From the NCBI GenBank assembly GCA_905203455.1, contig CAJKVX010000001.1:1-43026 (forward strand): a stretch of 43,026 bases of DNA, written 5' to 3'. Source of the DNA: an uncultured Eubacteriales bacterium. GTDB lineage: Bacteria; Bacillota; Clostridia; Christensenellales; UBA1242. Of the stretch, positions 1-7,489 are shown one piece after another. Position 1 is the first letter of the stretch. The number at the start of each line of letters is the position of its first letter. Under the pieces are notes generated by a model. The model did no database searches and had not been told where the DNA came from. It was given only the letters and a program-made list of their open reading frames with translations. The position numbers were made by a program, and so were the translations under genes.

Positions 1-547
1 TTGATTTCATTAATCCAAAAGTTTCATAATCATTTAGTATTATTATTTTTAAATTCGTTGCATTTTGAATTAAATTTTTTGTGTTTTTGTTTTCGCTCGC
101 ACAAAAAATTATAAGAGTTTTTACATTCAGGTTGTTTGCTTGTTTAATTAGGGTTAAAAGAATGTCGCAAGAAAGTTCTTGGCTTTCAAAACAGGGGGCA
201 AGCATGGTGAGATTGTCAGTTGTGAGCAAGAATTTGGTGTTGTTTTTAAAACTCATGTCTTGTTTTAACAGGCTTTTAAAAAAGGCTACATTTTTTGAAT
301 TTGGGGATTCAAGAAAGTGCCATATGCAATTTTGCATAAATTTAAGTTCTTGATTTTTCAAGTTTAGCCTGTTGGTTCGTTTTTTTGAAAAATAATGTAA
401 TTCAGTTGCAATTATGGTTATAATCATTGCACAAAGAATTATTGAAAGCATTTGGTTGTTTGTGAATCTTTTAATCCATGCAAAAATAACAAGCGATAAA
501 ATTGCAAGAATAATAACATTATTTAAAATTTTTGCTAGCCTTGTCAT
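1..547 (-). CDS. Membrane protein of unknown function, C-terminal part beyond window edge
   Basis: The minus strand is open for 182 codons from an ATG at 547 down to the window edge, with no stop. The gene is therefore truncated by the window and not necessarily broken. The product starts MTRLAKILNN and has two hydrophobic segments (about residues 8-24 and 34-48), then a basic stretch and a soluble part. The soluble part alternates strands and helices, with pieces such as KTLIIFCAS and LKIIILNDYETFGL. That pattern faintly recalls the end of restriction-endonuclease-like (Mrr-type) folds, but this is only a guess. An AGGGAAA stretch about 10 bases upstream of the ATG can serve as ribosome binding site. 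Codon use matches the neighbours. It is transcribed divergently from the deoC-like gene. Function not recognised. Confidence 0.7.
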   Translation of the reverse strand, partial: MTRLAKILNNVIILAILSLVIFAWIKRFTNNQMLSIILCAMIITIIATELHYFSKKRTNRLNLKNQELKFMQNCIWHFLESPNSKNVAFFKSLLKQDMSFKNNTKFLLTTDNLTMLAPCFESQELSCDILLTLIKQANNLNVKTLIIFCASENKNTKNLIQNATNLKIIILNDYETFGLMKS

Positions 548-575
548 GCTTAAAATATTTCCCTTTTTGGGCTAA

Positions 576-581
576 ATTATA
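576..581 (-). promoter_or_regulatory. Possible -10 box for the divergent membrane protein gene
   Basis: TATAAT on the minus strand about 29 bases upstream of the ATG at 547. No convincing -35 box is visible 16-18 bases further upstream, so this is a weak call. Confidence 0.35.
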
Positions 582-600
582 CTTTTGCCTTTGTTTAAGG

Positions 601-630
601 TTGCCATTTTGATATATAATTTGTTATAAT
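601..630 (+). promoter_or_regulatory. Sigma-A-type promoter of the deoC-like/tsaE/tsaB/rimI run
   Basis: -35 TTGCCA (601-606), 18-base spacer, -10 TATAAT (625-630). The expected transcription start is near 636-638, only about 12 bases before the ATG at 649. The leader would then be little more than the Shine-Dalgarno-like GGTGA at 637-641. Confidence 0.75.
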
Positions 631-648
631 AAAAATGGTGAATTGTTT

Positions 649-1326
649 ATGTTTTTTAAAAAGAAACAAGATTTAATAAGCAGTGGGTCAAACGACATTA
701 ACAGCAGAGTTGAATTAACATTGCTTGACGCAAGAGCAACAGAAAAAGATGTTGTTAGTTTTTGCAACATTGCTTATAAAAACAGATATTTGGGGGTTGT
801 TGTTTTTCCGTGTAATGTTAAAATTGCAAAGGAGTATATTGGCAAAAAACTTGATGGAGCATTAAAAGTAATTGCTGCTGTTGATTTTCCCTTTGGCGGG
901 GCAACTGCTTCAACAAAAATTGCTGAGGCTAAAAGGTGCTTTCAAGATGGTGCTGATGAGGTTGATGTTACAATTAACACTGGCGAAATTTTAGAAGAAA
1001 GGTTTAATGAAATTAAAAGCACAATTTCAAGAATTGTGAGAAGTTCAAGAGGCAAAGTTGTAAAAGCGGTTATTGAAACAAGTTACCTTAACAGAGAAAA
1101 CCTTTCAAAAGTTATTAGGTGTTTGTTGAAAACTAAGGTTGATTTTGTTATGACAAACACTGGTTTTGGTGAAGGTGGGGCAACACCTGAGGTTGTTGAA
1201 ATTATTAATGCAATATGCAAAAATAAATGCATGGTTAAGGCTTCAGGGGGAATAACAAACAAGGCAATTGCTGGTGACATGATAAGAATGGGTGCTCAAA
1301 GAATTGGAACAAGCAGGGTGATTTAA
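649..1326 (+). CDS. deoC: Deoxyribose-phosphate aldolase-like protein (DeoC family) lacking the Schiff-base lysine
   Basis: Class I aldolase family (DeoC/DERA), which normally cleaves 2-deoxyribose-5-phosphate to acetaldehyde and glyceraldehyde-3-phosphate. Family landmarks are clear in order: VVVFPCNV, DFPFGGAT, DGADEVDVTINTG (Asp106), VIETSYL, VDFVMTNTGFGEGGAT and MVKASGGI (Lys197), ending in GAQRIGTS. The lysine that forms the Schiff base in DYVKTSTGF of characterised enzymes is Met168 here, and the N-terminal Asp-His motif reads VELTLL. The second active-site Lys and the Asp are kept. The start was chosen as ATG 649 because GGTGA at 637-641 is spaced 7 bases from it; an in-frame TTG at 643 is the only alternative. 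At 225 residues the length is normal for the family. It abuts tsaE with no gap. It may be inactive or have changed function. Confidence 0.85.
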   Translation: MFFKKKQDLISSGSNDINSRVELTLLDARATEKDVVSFCNIAYKNRYLGVVVFPCNVKIAKEYIGKKLDGALKVIAAVDFPFGGATASTKIAEAKRCFQDGADEVDVTINTGEILEERFNEIKSTISRIVRSSRGKVVKAVIETSYLNRENLSKVIRCLLKTKVDFVMTNTGFGEGGATPEVVEIINAICKNKCMVKASGGITNKAIAGDMIRMGAQRIGTSRVI

Positions 1327-1737
1327 ATGGATAAATTTATAAGTAACAGTTATAAAAAAACTGCAAAAATTGCACAAAAACTTGCAAAATCTTGCAAAAT
1401 TGGTGATGTTTTGTTGCTTTTTGGAGATTTGGGTGCTGGAAAAACTGCCTTTGTTAAGGGCTTTGCAAAAGAATTTGGAAAGGCGCAGGTAACATCTCCA
1501 ACATTTACAATTATAAACACTTATGATGGAAAAATTCCAATTTACCATTTTGATTTATACAGAATTGCAAGTGAAAGTGAACTTGAAGAAATTGGGTTTG
1601 GTGAATATATTTATGGTAATGGCATTTGCGTTATTGAGTGGCCACGGGTTGCTGTTGGGCTTTTGCCAAAAAATGTTATTAAAGTTACAATAAACAAACT
1701 TGGCGAAACAAAAAGGGAAATTATTGTGGAGAGATAA
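1327..1737 (+). CDS. tsaE: tRNA threonylcarbamoyladenosine biosynthesis ATPase TsaE
   Basis: P-loop ATPase that works with TsaB and TsaD to make t6A at position 37 of ANN-decoding tRNAs in the cytoplasm. The Walker A motif GDLGAGKT lies at residues 33-40. The family signatures SPTFTIINTY, YHFDLYRI, EIGFGEYI and VIEWP follow in the usual order. At 136 residues the protein has the usual full length. The ATG follows the deoC-like stop directly, with AGGGTGA just upstream as ribosome binding site overlapping the end of the previous gene. The stop at 1735-1737 is one base short of the tsaB start, so the two are almost certainly translationally coupled. No tsaD is present in the window. Confidence 0.95.
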   Translation: MDKFISNSYKKTAKIAQKLAKSCKIGDVLLLFGDLGAGKTAFVKGFAKEFGKAQVTSPTFTIINTYDGKIPIYHFDLYRIASESELEEIGFGEYIYGNGICVIEWPRVAVGLLPKNVIKVTINKLGETKREIIVER

Positions 1738-1738
1738 G

Positions 1739-2365
1739 ATGAAAGTTTTAATAATTGATTGTGCTTATGGCAACCACTTGGGGTTAATTTGTGGTGATGA
1801 AAATTTTGAAATCAAGGCAGATTTAAATGAAAAAACAAGTGATACCATAATTTTGAAAATTGATGAATTGCTTAAAAAAAAGAAATTGGCTGTTGATGAC
1901 CTTGACGCGGTTTCTGTTTGTGTTGGCCCAGGCAGTTTCACGGGGCTTAGGGTTGGGGCAACAATTTGCAAGGGGTTTTGTGCTTTAAGTAAAATTAAAA
2001 TCATTACTTTTACAAGTTTTGAAGCCTTAACATATAATGAAAGCGAGGATAAAACCATTATATGTTTGCAGGGCTTTGGTAATTTTTTGTATGCACTGTA
2101 TAATGGAAAAATGTTTTGTGATGAAATACCAAAAATAAAAGCGTTGATTGAGGAAAACAATCTTAGTGTTTGTTGCAGTGAAAGTGTTGCAAAAAGTTTG
2201 GGTGTGAAAACTTATACAAGTTTGAAAACTGACATTTTTAAAATAACAAAAGAAAAATTTAACAGTGGCAAGTTTAGTGACATTAACTTTGAGCCCCTTT
2301 ATTTAAGGGCAAGCCAAGCAGAAATTGAAAGAGAAAAAAGGCAGAAAAATGAAAATAAAAATTAG
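1739..2365 (+). CDS. tsaB: tRNA threonylcarbamoyladenosine biosynthesis protein TsaB
   Basis: ASKHA-fold pseudo-enzyme that scaffolds TsaD and TsaE in the t6A complex. The start of the product, MKVLIIDCAYG, is the phosphate-1-like strand. The family hallmark VGPGSFTGLR sits at residues 62-71, followed by a helix with KGFCAL. Product length is 208 residues. The ATG at 1739 was preferred over an in-frame TTG at 1700, because GGAGAG at 1728-1733 is well placed and the added residues would lie inside tsaE. The C-terminal half is short and divergent, as is common in TsaB. The gene overlaps rimI by 17 bases. The tsaE-tsaB-rimI order is widespread in Bacillota. Confidence 0.93.
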   Translation: MKVLIIDCAYGNHLGLICGDENFEIKADLNEKTSDTIILKIDELLKKKKLAVDDLDAVSVCVGPGSFTGLRVGATICKGFCALSKIKIITFTSFEALTYNESEDKTIICLQGFGNFLYALYNGKMFCDEIPKIKALIEENNLSVCCSESVAKSLGVKTYTSLKTDIFKITKEKFNSGKFSDINFEPLYLRASQAEIEREKRQKNENKN

Positions 2366-2795
2366 GCCTGCAAATGATAAAGACATTGAAAAAGTGTTTC
2401 AAATTGAACAAGAATGTTTTAAAAAAGAAACAAAGCAATCTTTAAAACATTCCTTTTGTGTTGAAAGTTTTAAATATTTTGTGGCAGAAGTTGAAAATAA
2501 GGTTGTTGGATTTATTGCAATAAACCTATTGTGTGACGAGGCTGAAATTTTGTCAGTTGCGGTTAGTTTAAATTTCAGAAAAATTGGCGTTGCAACAGAA
2601 CTTTTTAAGTTTGTTTTTAACTTTCTTTTAAGCAGAAATGTTAGCAAGGTTTTTTTAGAAGTTAGTGTTAAAAATGAACCTGCAATTAAACTTTATAATT
2701 TTCTTGGGTTTGAAGAAATTTCACGAAGGAAAAATTATTACAGGTTTTCTAATGGAAAAAGTGAAGATGCGATTATTATGAAAAAATCACTTTAA
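2349..2795 (+). CDS. rimI: Ribosomal protein bS18 alanine N-acetyltransferase-like GNAT protein (RimI)
   Basis: GNAT-fold acetyltransferase of 148 residues, the same size as E. coli RimI. The N-terminal MKIKIRPANDKDIEKVFQIE is the typical first strand and helix. The acetyl-CoA binding loop R77-K-I-G-V-A82 follows strand ILSVAV. FLEVSVKN-EPAIKLYNFLGFEEISRRKNYY is the usual C-terminal signature. ATG 2349 was chosen over TTG 2325 because it gives the canonical N terminus; an AGG-containing purine tract lies about 8 bases upstream inside the end of tsaB. The family acetylates the N-terminal Ala of S18, and some members act on other proteins. Context with tsaB supports the RimI assignment, but substrate is inferred only. 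Confidence 0.88.
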   Translation: MKIKIRPANDKDIEKVFQIEQECFKKETKQSLKHSFCVESFKYFVAEVENKVVGFIAINLLCDEAEILSVAVSLNFRKIGVATELFKFVFNFLLSRNVSKVFLEVSVKNEPAIKLYNFLGFEEISRRKNYYRFSNGKSEDAIIMKKSL

Positions 2796-2812
2796 ATTAA
2801 TTTGGAGATGGC

Positions 2813-3514
2813 ATGGATATTTTGACCTTTGGTGAAAAAACAAGCACTCCCGTTGTGTTTTTGCACGGCTGGGGCGGTGGGTTCTCTTCATTTATTTATT
2901 TTGCAAAACAAATTTCAGATAGGTTTTATTCAATTGTTTGCGACATGAACCCGATTTTAAACCAAGGAAAAGTTGTTGAAGTTAAAGATTTTGCTGTTAG
3001 TTTGAAAGAGAAACTTGACTATTTGCAAATTAAGAAAGTTAATTTGGTTGGGCATTCATTTGGTGGGCGAGTTATTGCGAAATTTTGTTATCTTTACCCT
3101 GAAATGGTTGAAAAAATTGTTTTAGTTGACTGTGCGGGCTTGCCACCTAAAAGAGGAATGTGGTATCATATAAAAGTAGGGTGGTATAAATTTAATGTAT
3201 TTCTTGCAAATAAAAACCTTATAAAAAAGGAGCGACTTTTAAAATTTGGGTCAAGCGACTATAAAAATTTAAGCCCGGTTTTGAAACAGAGTTTTAAAAA
3301 CATTGTTAATGAAGACTTAACTAAGTGTTATTCTTGCATTAAAAAGCCAACATTAATTTACTGGGGCAAGAAAGATAAAGACACCCCAATTTACATGGCA
3401 AAAAAATTGAATAAATTAATTGAGGGCAGTGGGCTTGTTGTGGTTGATGCGGGGCATTTTAGTTATGTTGAAACAAGTGATGAATTTTTAAGAGTTTTAT
3501 TTGCTTTTTTGTGA
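2813..3514 (+). CDS. Alpha/beta-fold hydrolase
   Basis: Cytoplasmic alpha/beta hydrolase of 233 residues without signal peptide. The oxyanion-hole motif HGWGG occurs near residue 19. The nucleophile elbow is GHSFGG with Ser82. The acid is probably Asp188 in GKKDKDTP, and the catalytic base His215 lies in DAGHFSYVE. All three triad members are therefore present. A GGAG site stands about 7 bases before the ATG. It sits 17 bases after rimI and 16 before the MurF-type gene, so it is probably in the same operon. The substrate cannot be read from the sequence; location next to cell-wall genes is suggestive but not proof of a wall-related role. The stop is TGA. Confidence 0.85.
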   Translation: MDILTFGEKTSTPVVFLHGWGGGFSSFIYFAKQISDRFYSIVCDMNPILNQGKVVEVKDFAVSLKEKLDYLQIKKVNLVGHSFGGRVIAKFCYLYPEMVEKIVLVDCAGLPPKRGMWYHIKVGWYKFNVFLANKNLIKKERLLKFGSSDYKNLSPVLKQSFKNIVNEDLTKCYSCIKKPTLIYWGKKDKDTPIYMAKKLNKLIEGSGLVVVDAGHFSYVETSDEFLRVLFAFL

Positions 3515-3530
3515 AGTGAAAGGAGAGATA

Positions 3531-5207
3531 ATGAATTTAAGTTTGTTGTTAAGTGAGCCTGTTAATATGCCAGCACCTTTGGGGTTTGACAGTTGGCTTA
3601 CATTTTGGCTTGTTATTGTTGTGTCAGTTGTAAACGCGGGAATGTTGTGCCTTGCAGGATATAAGTTTTTGCAGGTTTTTCAGTTATCAAATTACAGGCT
3701 TAAAGGCTACTTTGGGTGGATTAAGGAAGACCGCGGGGCTTACTGGGGAAGGCTTTTAATTTTAACCTTTTTAAGTTCAGCAGCCTTGCTTATTACCAAT
3801 GTTTTGCTTGAAAACTTTTTTGTTTACAAAATTATGACCTATCTTGGGTTGGTGTTTTATTTTATTTTTGTTACTGTGTTTGTTATAAACCAGTTTAATG
3901 TAACCAAAAAAACGCCACTTAAATATACCCACAGAATGAACAGGCTTATTGCCGTTTTGTTTGTTTTAATATTTTTTGCAACAGTTTTTATGCTTAATTT
4001 CACCTCAATTTACATTCCATATTTTAAATATGGTGCTGTTGGGTTTACGCCTGTTTTGCTGCCGATTTTTATATTGCTTGCATATTTTATTACTTGGCCT
4101 TATGAACATTTAAAAAATAAAAGATATGTTAAAATTGCAAAGGAAAAACTTGAAGTCAAAAAAAATCTTATAAGAATTGGCATTACTGGAAGTTATGGCA
4201 AAACAAGTGTTAAAAACATTTTAGCAACAATGCTTAGTGAAAAGTTTGAGGTTTGTTCAACACCATATAGTTATAACACTCCGCTTGGAATTGCAAAAAC
4301 AGTGAGTGAAAATTTAAAACCAAATCACCAAATTTTTATTGCTGAAATGGGGGCTAGGTATGTTGGAGACATTAAAGAGTTGTGTGATATTGTTAAACCT
4401 AATTATGGCATTTTAACAGGAATTGGCAACCAACATCTTGCAAGTTTTAAAACCCAACAAAACTTAGAAAACACAAAGTTTGAGTTGGTTTTAGGGTTAG
4501 AAAAAGATGGTGAAATGTTTTTTAATGGTGATTGCCTTCAAATGAAATCGCTTATTGATAAGGCAACTTGCACTAAGTTTGTTTCAAGCATAAGTGCAAC
4601 TGATGGCGAGGTTTATGTTTCAGACCTTATCTCAACAAGCAAGGGAAGTGAATTTGTTTTGCATTATAAAGGGGATAAAATTAGTTGCCAAACAGTTTTG
4701 CTTGGAAAACACAATGTTTCAAACATTTTGCTTTGTGCAATGGTTGCGTTAAGGCTTGGTCTTAGCCTTGAAGAAATTGCAAGGGCAATTGAAAAACTTA
4801 CTCCTGTTTCACACAGGCTTGCATTGCTTCCTTCTGCAAATTCACTTATTGTTATTGATGATGCATATAATGGCAGTGTTGATGGTGCGAAAGCAGCACT
4901 TGAAGTGCTTAGTGAGTTTGAAGGTAAAAAATTTGTTATAACCCCTGGGCTTGTTGAACTTGGAAGCGAACAATTTAACTGTAACTTTGAGTTTGGCATG
5001 ATGCTTGCAAAAACTTGTGATTATGTTATTATTAACGGAATTGTAAACTATGACGCAATTTCTTCGGGGCTTGAATTTGCGGGGTTTAGCAAAGATAAAA
5101 TTTTAAGGGCAGGGTCGCTTAGCCAAGCCGTTCAAGTTTTAACAAACTTTGCGGTGGCGGGAGATGTTGTTTTGTTTGAAAATGATTTGCCTGATAACTA
5201 TACCTAG
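3531..5207 (+). CDS. murF: Membrane-anchored MurF-type Mur ligase (D-Ala-D-Ala adding)
   Basis: The C-terminal two thirds are a Mur ligase: P-loop GITGSYGKTS (217-226), NTPLGIAKTV, MGARYVGDI, Lys316 in ENTKFEL (probable carbamylated Lys), GKHNVSN, SHRL, and DDAYNGSVDGAKAALEVL with VELG, which are MurF-type features. MurF adds D-Ala-D-Ala to UDP-MurNAc-tripeptide. The usual N-terminal UDP-MurNAc-binding domain is absent. About 190 residues with five predicted transmembrane helices (roughly 21-45, 68-90, 95-118, 130-152 and 163-188) take its place. ATG 3531 is preceded by a strong AGGAGAG (3521-3527); the in-frame TTG at 3501 lies inside the previous gene and is rejected. ddl, which makes the D-Ala-D-Ala substrate, starts 15 bases downstream. 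It might act on a lipid-linked rather than soluble precursor, which is an inference. Confidence 0.85.
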   Translation: MNLSLLLSEPVNMPAPLGFDSWLTFWLVIVVSVVNAGMLCLAGYKFLQVFQLSNYRLKGYFGWIKEDRGAYWGRLLILTFLSSAALLITNVLLENFFVYKIMTYLGLVFYFIFVTVFVINQFNVTKKTPLKYTHRMNRLIAVLFVLIFFATVFMLNFTSIYIPYFKYGAVGFTPVLLPIFILLAYFITWPYEHLKNKRYVKIAKEKLEVKKNLIRIGITGSYGKTSVKNILATMLSEKFEVCSTPYSYNTPLGIAKTVSENLKPNHQIFIAEMGARYVGDIKELCDIVKPNYGILTGIGNQHLASFKTQQNLENTKFELVLGLEKDGEMFFNGDCLQMKSLIDKATCTKFVSSISATDGEVYVSDLISTSKGSEFVLHYKGDKISCQTVLLGKHNVSNILLCAMVALRLGLSLEEIARAIEKLTPVSHRLALLPSANSLIVIDDAYNGSVDGAKAALEVLSEFEGKKFVITPGLVELGSEQFNCNFEFGMMLAKTCDYVIINGIVNYDAISSGLEFAGFSKDKILRAGSLSQAVQVLTNFAVAGDVVLFENDLPDNYT

Positions 5208-5222
5208 CACAGGGAGGTAGTT

Positions 5223-6392
5223 ATGAAAAATGTTGCGTTAATTTTTGGCGGAAGGTCAACTGAACACGAAGTTTCGATAATAACAGCGTTACAAATTTTA
5301 AATGGATACACAAAGGAAGAATTTAACATTCTTCCTATTTTTATTGATAAATCAAATAAGTTTTATTTGGCAGATAAAAATCAATTAAAAATAGAAGATT
5401 TTAAGCATTCAAAGTTAGACACGAAAATTTTTACAAGAATTTATTTTAAAGTTGGAAGCAATAAAGTTTATTACGCAAAAAACAATAAGCCAATTCTTAC
5501 AATTGATGTTTGCATTAACGCTTGCCATGGCGGAGAGGGTGAGAACGGAAATCTTACAGCCATGCTTGAAATGTGTGGCATTCCATCAAGTTGTGGAAAC
5601 ACCTTGGGAATGGCTGTGGGGTTTGACAAAGTTGCAAGCAAACTTATGCTTAAAGCAAGCAAGATTAGCGTGATTGATTGTGTTTGGTTTTATAAAGAAA
5701 CATGGGAAAATGAGCCAACTAAAATTATTGCAGATTTATCAAAAAAGAAATATCCGCTAATTGTTAAACCTGCAAGGCAGGGAAGTAGCATTGGAATTTC
5801 AGTTGCCCATAACCCAAAAGAACTTATTGAAGCAATTAAGGTGGCTTTTGAGTTTGACAGCAAAGTTTTAATTGAAAGGGCACTTAAAAATTTCAGCGAG
5901 TATAATTGTTCTGCCATTGGGTTTGCTGGGGGTGAAATTGAAGTTTCTAAGGTTGATGAGCCCGCAAGGCTTCATGAAATTTTAAGTTTTGAAGATAAAT
6001 ATGTGGGTGGTGGCAAAAATAGTCAATCATCAAAGTTGGGAAAATCTTTGTCAGTTAAAGGTGGAGAAAAGTTTAGGGGTTCTCTTGCAGGAAGCAGGCG
6101 AGAGTTTTTAAAAAATGAAAAACTTGTGCAAAAAATAAGAAGCATGACAATTAAAGCCATGCAGGTTTTGAATTTAAGTGGGGTTATAAGGGTTGATTAT
6201 TTGTTTGACAATAAAAAGAAGAAACTTTATTTAAATGAAATTAACACTATTCCTGGTTCTCTTGCATTTTATTTTTGGACGCAAGAAAACATTGATATTA
6301 ACAAATTAATTGAAAAACTTGTTGTTATTGCAACGCTGAATTCTGAGCATAAGTTTAATGTTAAAACGGAATACATCACCAAATTAATTTAA
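5223..6392 (+). CDS. ddl: D-alanine--D-alanine ligase
   Basis: ATP-grasp ligase that joins two D-Ala for the peptidoglycan stem. The N-terminal domain opens with VALIFGGRSTEHEVSI. ACHGGEGENGNLTAML and GFDKVASKLML mark the central part, YPLIVKPARQGSSIGIS binds ATP, and IRVDYLF with LNEINTIPGSLAFYFW carries the metal-binding and C-terminal signature. At 389 residues it is slightly longer than average. The extra length is a Gly/Ser/Lys-rich loop around residues 253-300, after FEDKYVGGG, where the active-site lid normally lies. GGGAGGT stands directly upstream as a strong ribosome binding site. It follows murF by 15 bases, which places both enzymes of D-Ala-D-Ala incorporation together. Its 3' end overlaps the convergent WYL gene by 9 bases. 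Confidence 0.95.
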   Translation: MKNVALIFGGRSTEHEVSIITALQILNGYTKEEFNILPIFIDKSNKFYLADKNQLKIEDFKHSKLDTKIFTRIYFKVGSNKVYYAKNNKPILTIDVCINACHGGEGENGNLTAMLEMCGIPSSCGNTLGMAVGFDKVASKLMLKASKISVIDCVWFYKETWENEPTKIIADLSKKKYPLIVKPARQGSSIGISVAHNPKELIEAIKVAFEFDSKVLIERALKNFSEYNCSAIGFAGGEIEVSKVDEPARLHEILSFEDKYVGGGKNSQSSKLGKSLSVKGGEKFRGSLAGSRREFLKNEKLVQKIRSMTIKAMQVLNLSGVIRVDYLFDNKKKKLYLNEINTIPGSLAFYFWTQENIDINKLIEKLVVIATLNSEHKFNVKTEYITKLI

Positions 6393-7319
6393 CAAGTATT
6401 CATTTGTTATGCGTTTGCATAATTCAACAATTTTTGAAATAACGCTTGAAGGTGAAATTACCTTAATGCTGTTGCCGTAATTTATAAGGCGTGAAATTAA
6501 GCCATCATTTAACAGCGCGCTTGATGTAACAATTGCATAATTTGCAGTTTGCTTGCAAATTTTAACATCTTTTGCCCAATCATAAATTTCAGGCAAGGTA
6601 AGTGAGTTAACTTTAAGTTCAAGAGTAATCTTATTGCCCAGTGGCTGATTGGTTAGCCAAGGTTTGTCTTCAATTTTAATTGGAATTCTGTTAAACTCAA
6701 CATCACATAAATTAATTGAGGTTATTCTTGAACATTTAAAAAGCCTGAAATCTTGCTTTGTTGTGCAAAAAGCATAAAGATACCACACGCCATCTTTAAG
6801 AATTAAAGAGTATGGGTGAATTGTTCTTGTTGATTGCTCGTTTGTTCGGCTGGTGTAATTAATTTTTATAACCAAGTTGCGGTTGCAAGCATCAAGCAAA
6901 CTTAAAATTTTATCATTATATAACTGTTCAACGCCCCAAGGAAGGTTGTCAATAATTATTTGGTCGCTTGTGTTTCCACTTTTTAACATTTTGTGGTTAA
7001 GGGTGTAATTTATTTTTTCAATTACACTTTTTGTGGTTTTGTCAATATTTTTAATTTCACAAGAGGAAAGAAGAGAACTTATTCTTGCAATTTCATCAGT
7101 TGTGAAAAAGTTGCTTTCAAGGTCAAAATCTGGCAGAATTTGAATTCCGCCATTTCTGCCTTGAGAGCAATAAATTGGAACTCCGCTTGCACACAGTTGA
7201 TTAGCATAACGATAAATAGTTTTTTTAGACACTTCAAATTTTTCGGCAAGGAAGTTGCAAGAACATTTTTTGTGTTTTATTAAAGTTAACAAAATTCCAA
7301 AAACAATATAGTTATTCAT
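6384..7319 (-). CDS. HTH and WYL domain transcriptional regulator (YafY/DeoR-like)
   Basis: The protein has 311 residues. An N-terminal winged helix-turn-helix (about 5-60) contains CNFLAEKFEVSKKTIYRYA and the wing RNGGIQILP. A linker follows. The WYL domain (about 150-225) contains VIKINYTS, the name motif as VWYLYAF, and RLFKCSRI. WYL domains bind ligands, often nucleic acid pieces or nucleotides, and tune the regulator. The C terminus is the WCX-like extension. The gene is convergent with ddl and has no same-strand partner. Its target cannot be read from sequence; the four-gene unit beginning at 7490 is divergent from it and shares the 170-base intergenic region, making that promoter a natural candidate. 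No clear Shine-Dalgarno precedes the ATG. Confidence 0.9.
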   Translation of the reverse strand: MNNYIVFGILLTLIKHKKCSCNFLAEKFEVSKKTIYRYANQLCASGVPIYCSQGRNGGIQILPDFDLESNFFTTDEIARISSLLSSCEIKNIDKTTKSVIEKINYTLNHKMLKSGNTSDQIIIDNLPWGVEQLYNDKILSLLDACNRNLVIKINYTSRTNEQSTRTIHPYSLILKDGVWYLYAFCTTKQDFRLFKCSRITSINLCDVEFNRIPIKIEDKPWLTNQPLGNKITLELKVNSLTLPEIYDWAKDVKICKQTANYAIVTSSALLNDGLISRLINYGNSIKVISPSSVISKIVELCKRITNEYLLN

Positions 7320-7431
7320 GAAAATATGTTAACACACTTGATAATAAATTCCAAGTATTTTTGAACATTTGTTTGAAAATTTGTAAAAATTTTTGGATTG
7401 CAAAGGGAAAATTAAATGTTTTGTAAATTAT

Positions 7432-7460
7432 TTGCATAATTGGTTCAAAATTAGTATAAT
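7432..7460 (+). promoter_or_regulatory. Sigma-A-type promoter of the DUF1538/PII-like unit
   Basis: -35 TTGCAT (7432-7437), 17-base spacer, perfect -10 TATAAT (7455-7460), about 30 bases before the ATG at 7490. It is in the region shared with the divergent WYL regulator. Confidence 0.75.
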
Positions 7461-7489
7461 CAAATTGATAAAATTTTAAGTGGGGAAAT

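Noticed and set aside
81..353. A 90-codon plus-strand reading frame
   Set aside because: It runs antisense to the open minus-strand membrane protein frame (1-547), which has a better start, membrane helices and matching codon use.
1700..1738. Upstream TTG start for tsaB (and likewise TTG 2325 for rimI, TTG 3501 for murF, 19926 for the SSB-like gene)
   Set aside because: Each extension lies inside the preceding gene, while a later ATG has a better ribosome binding site, the canonical N terminus of the family, or both.
5976..6120. Gly/Ser/Lys-rich loop of Ddl as a foreign insertion
   Set aside because: Similar long lids occur, as far as I recall, in clostridial Ddl proteins; flanking motifs are intact and codon use is unchanged.
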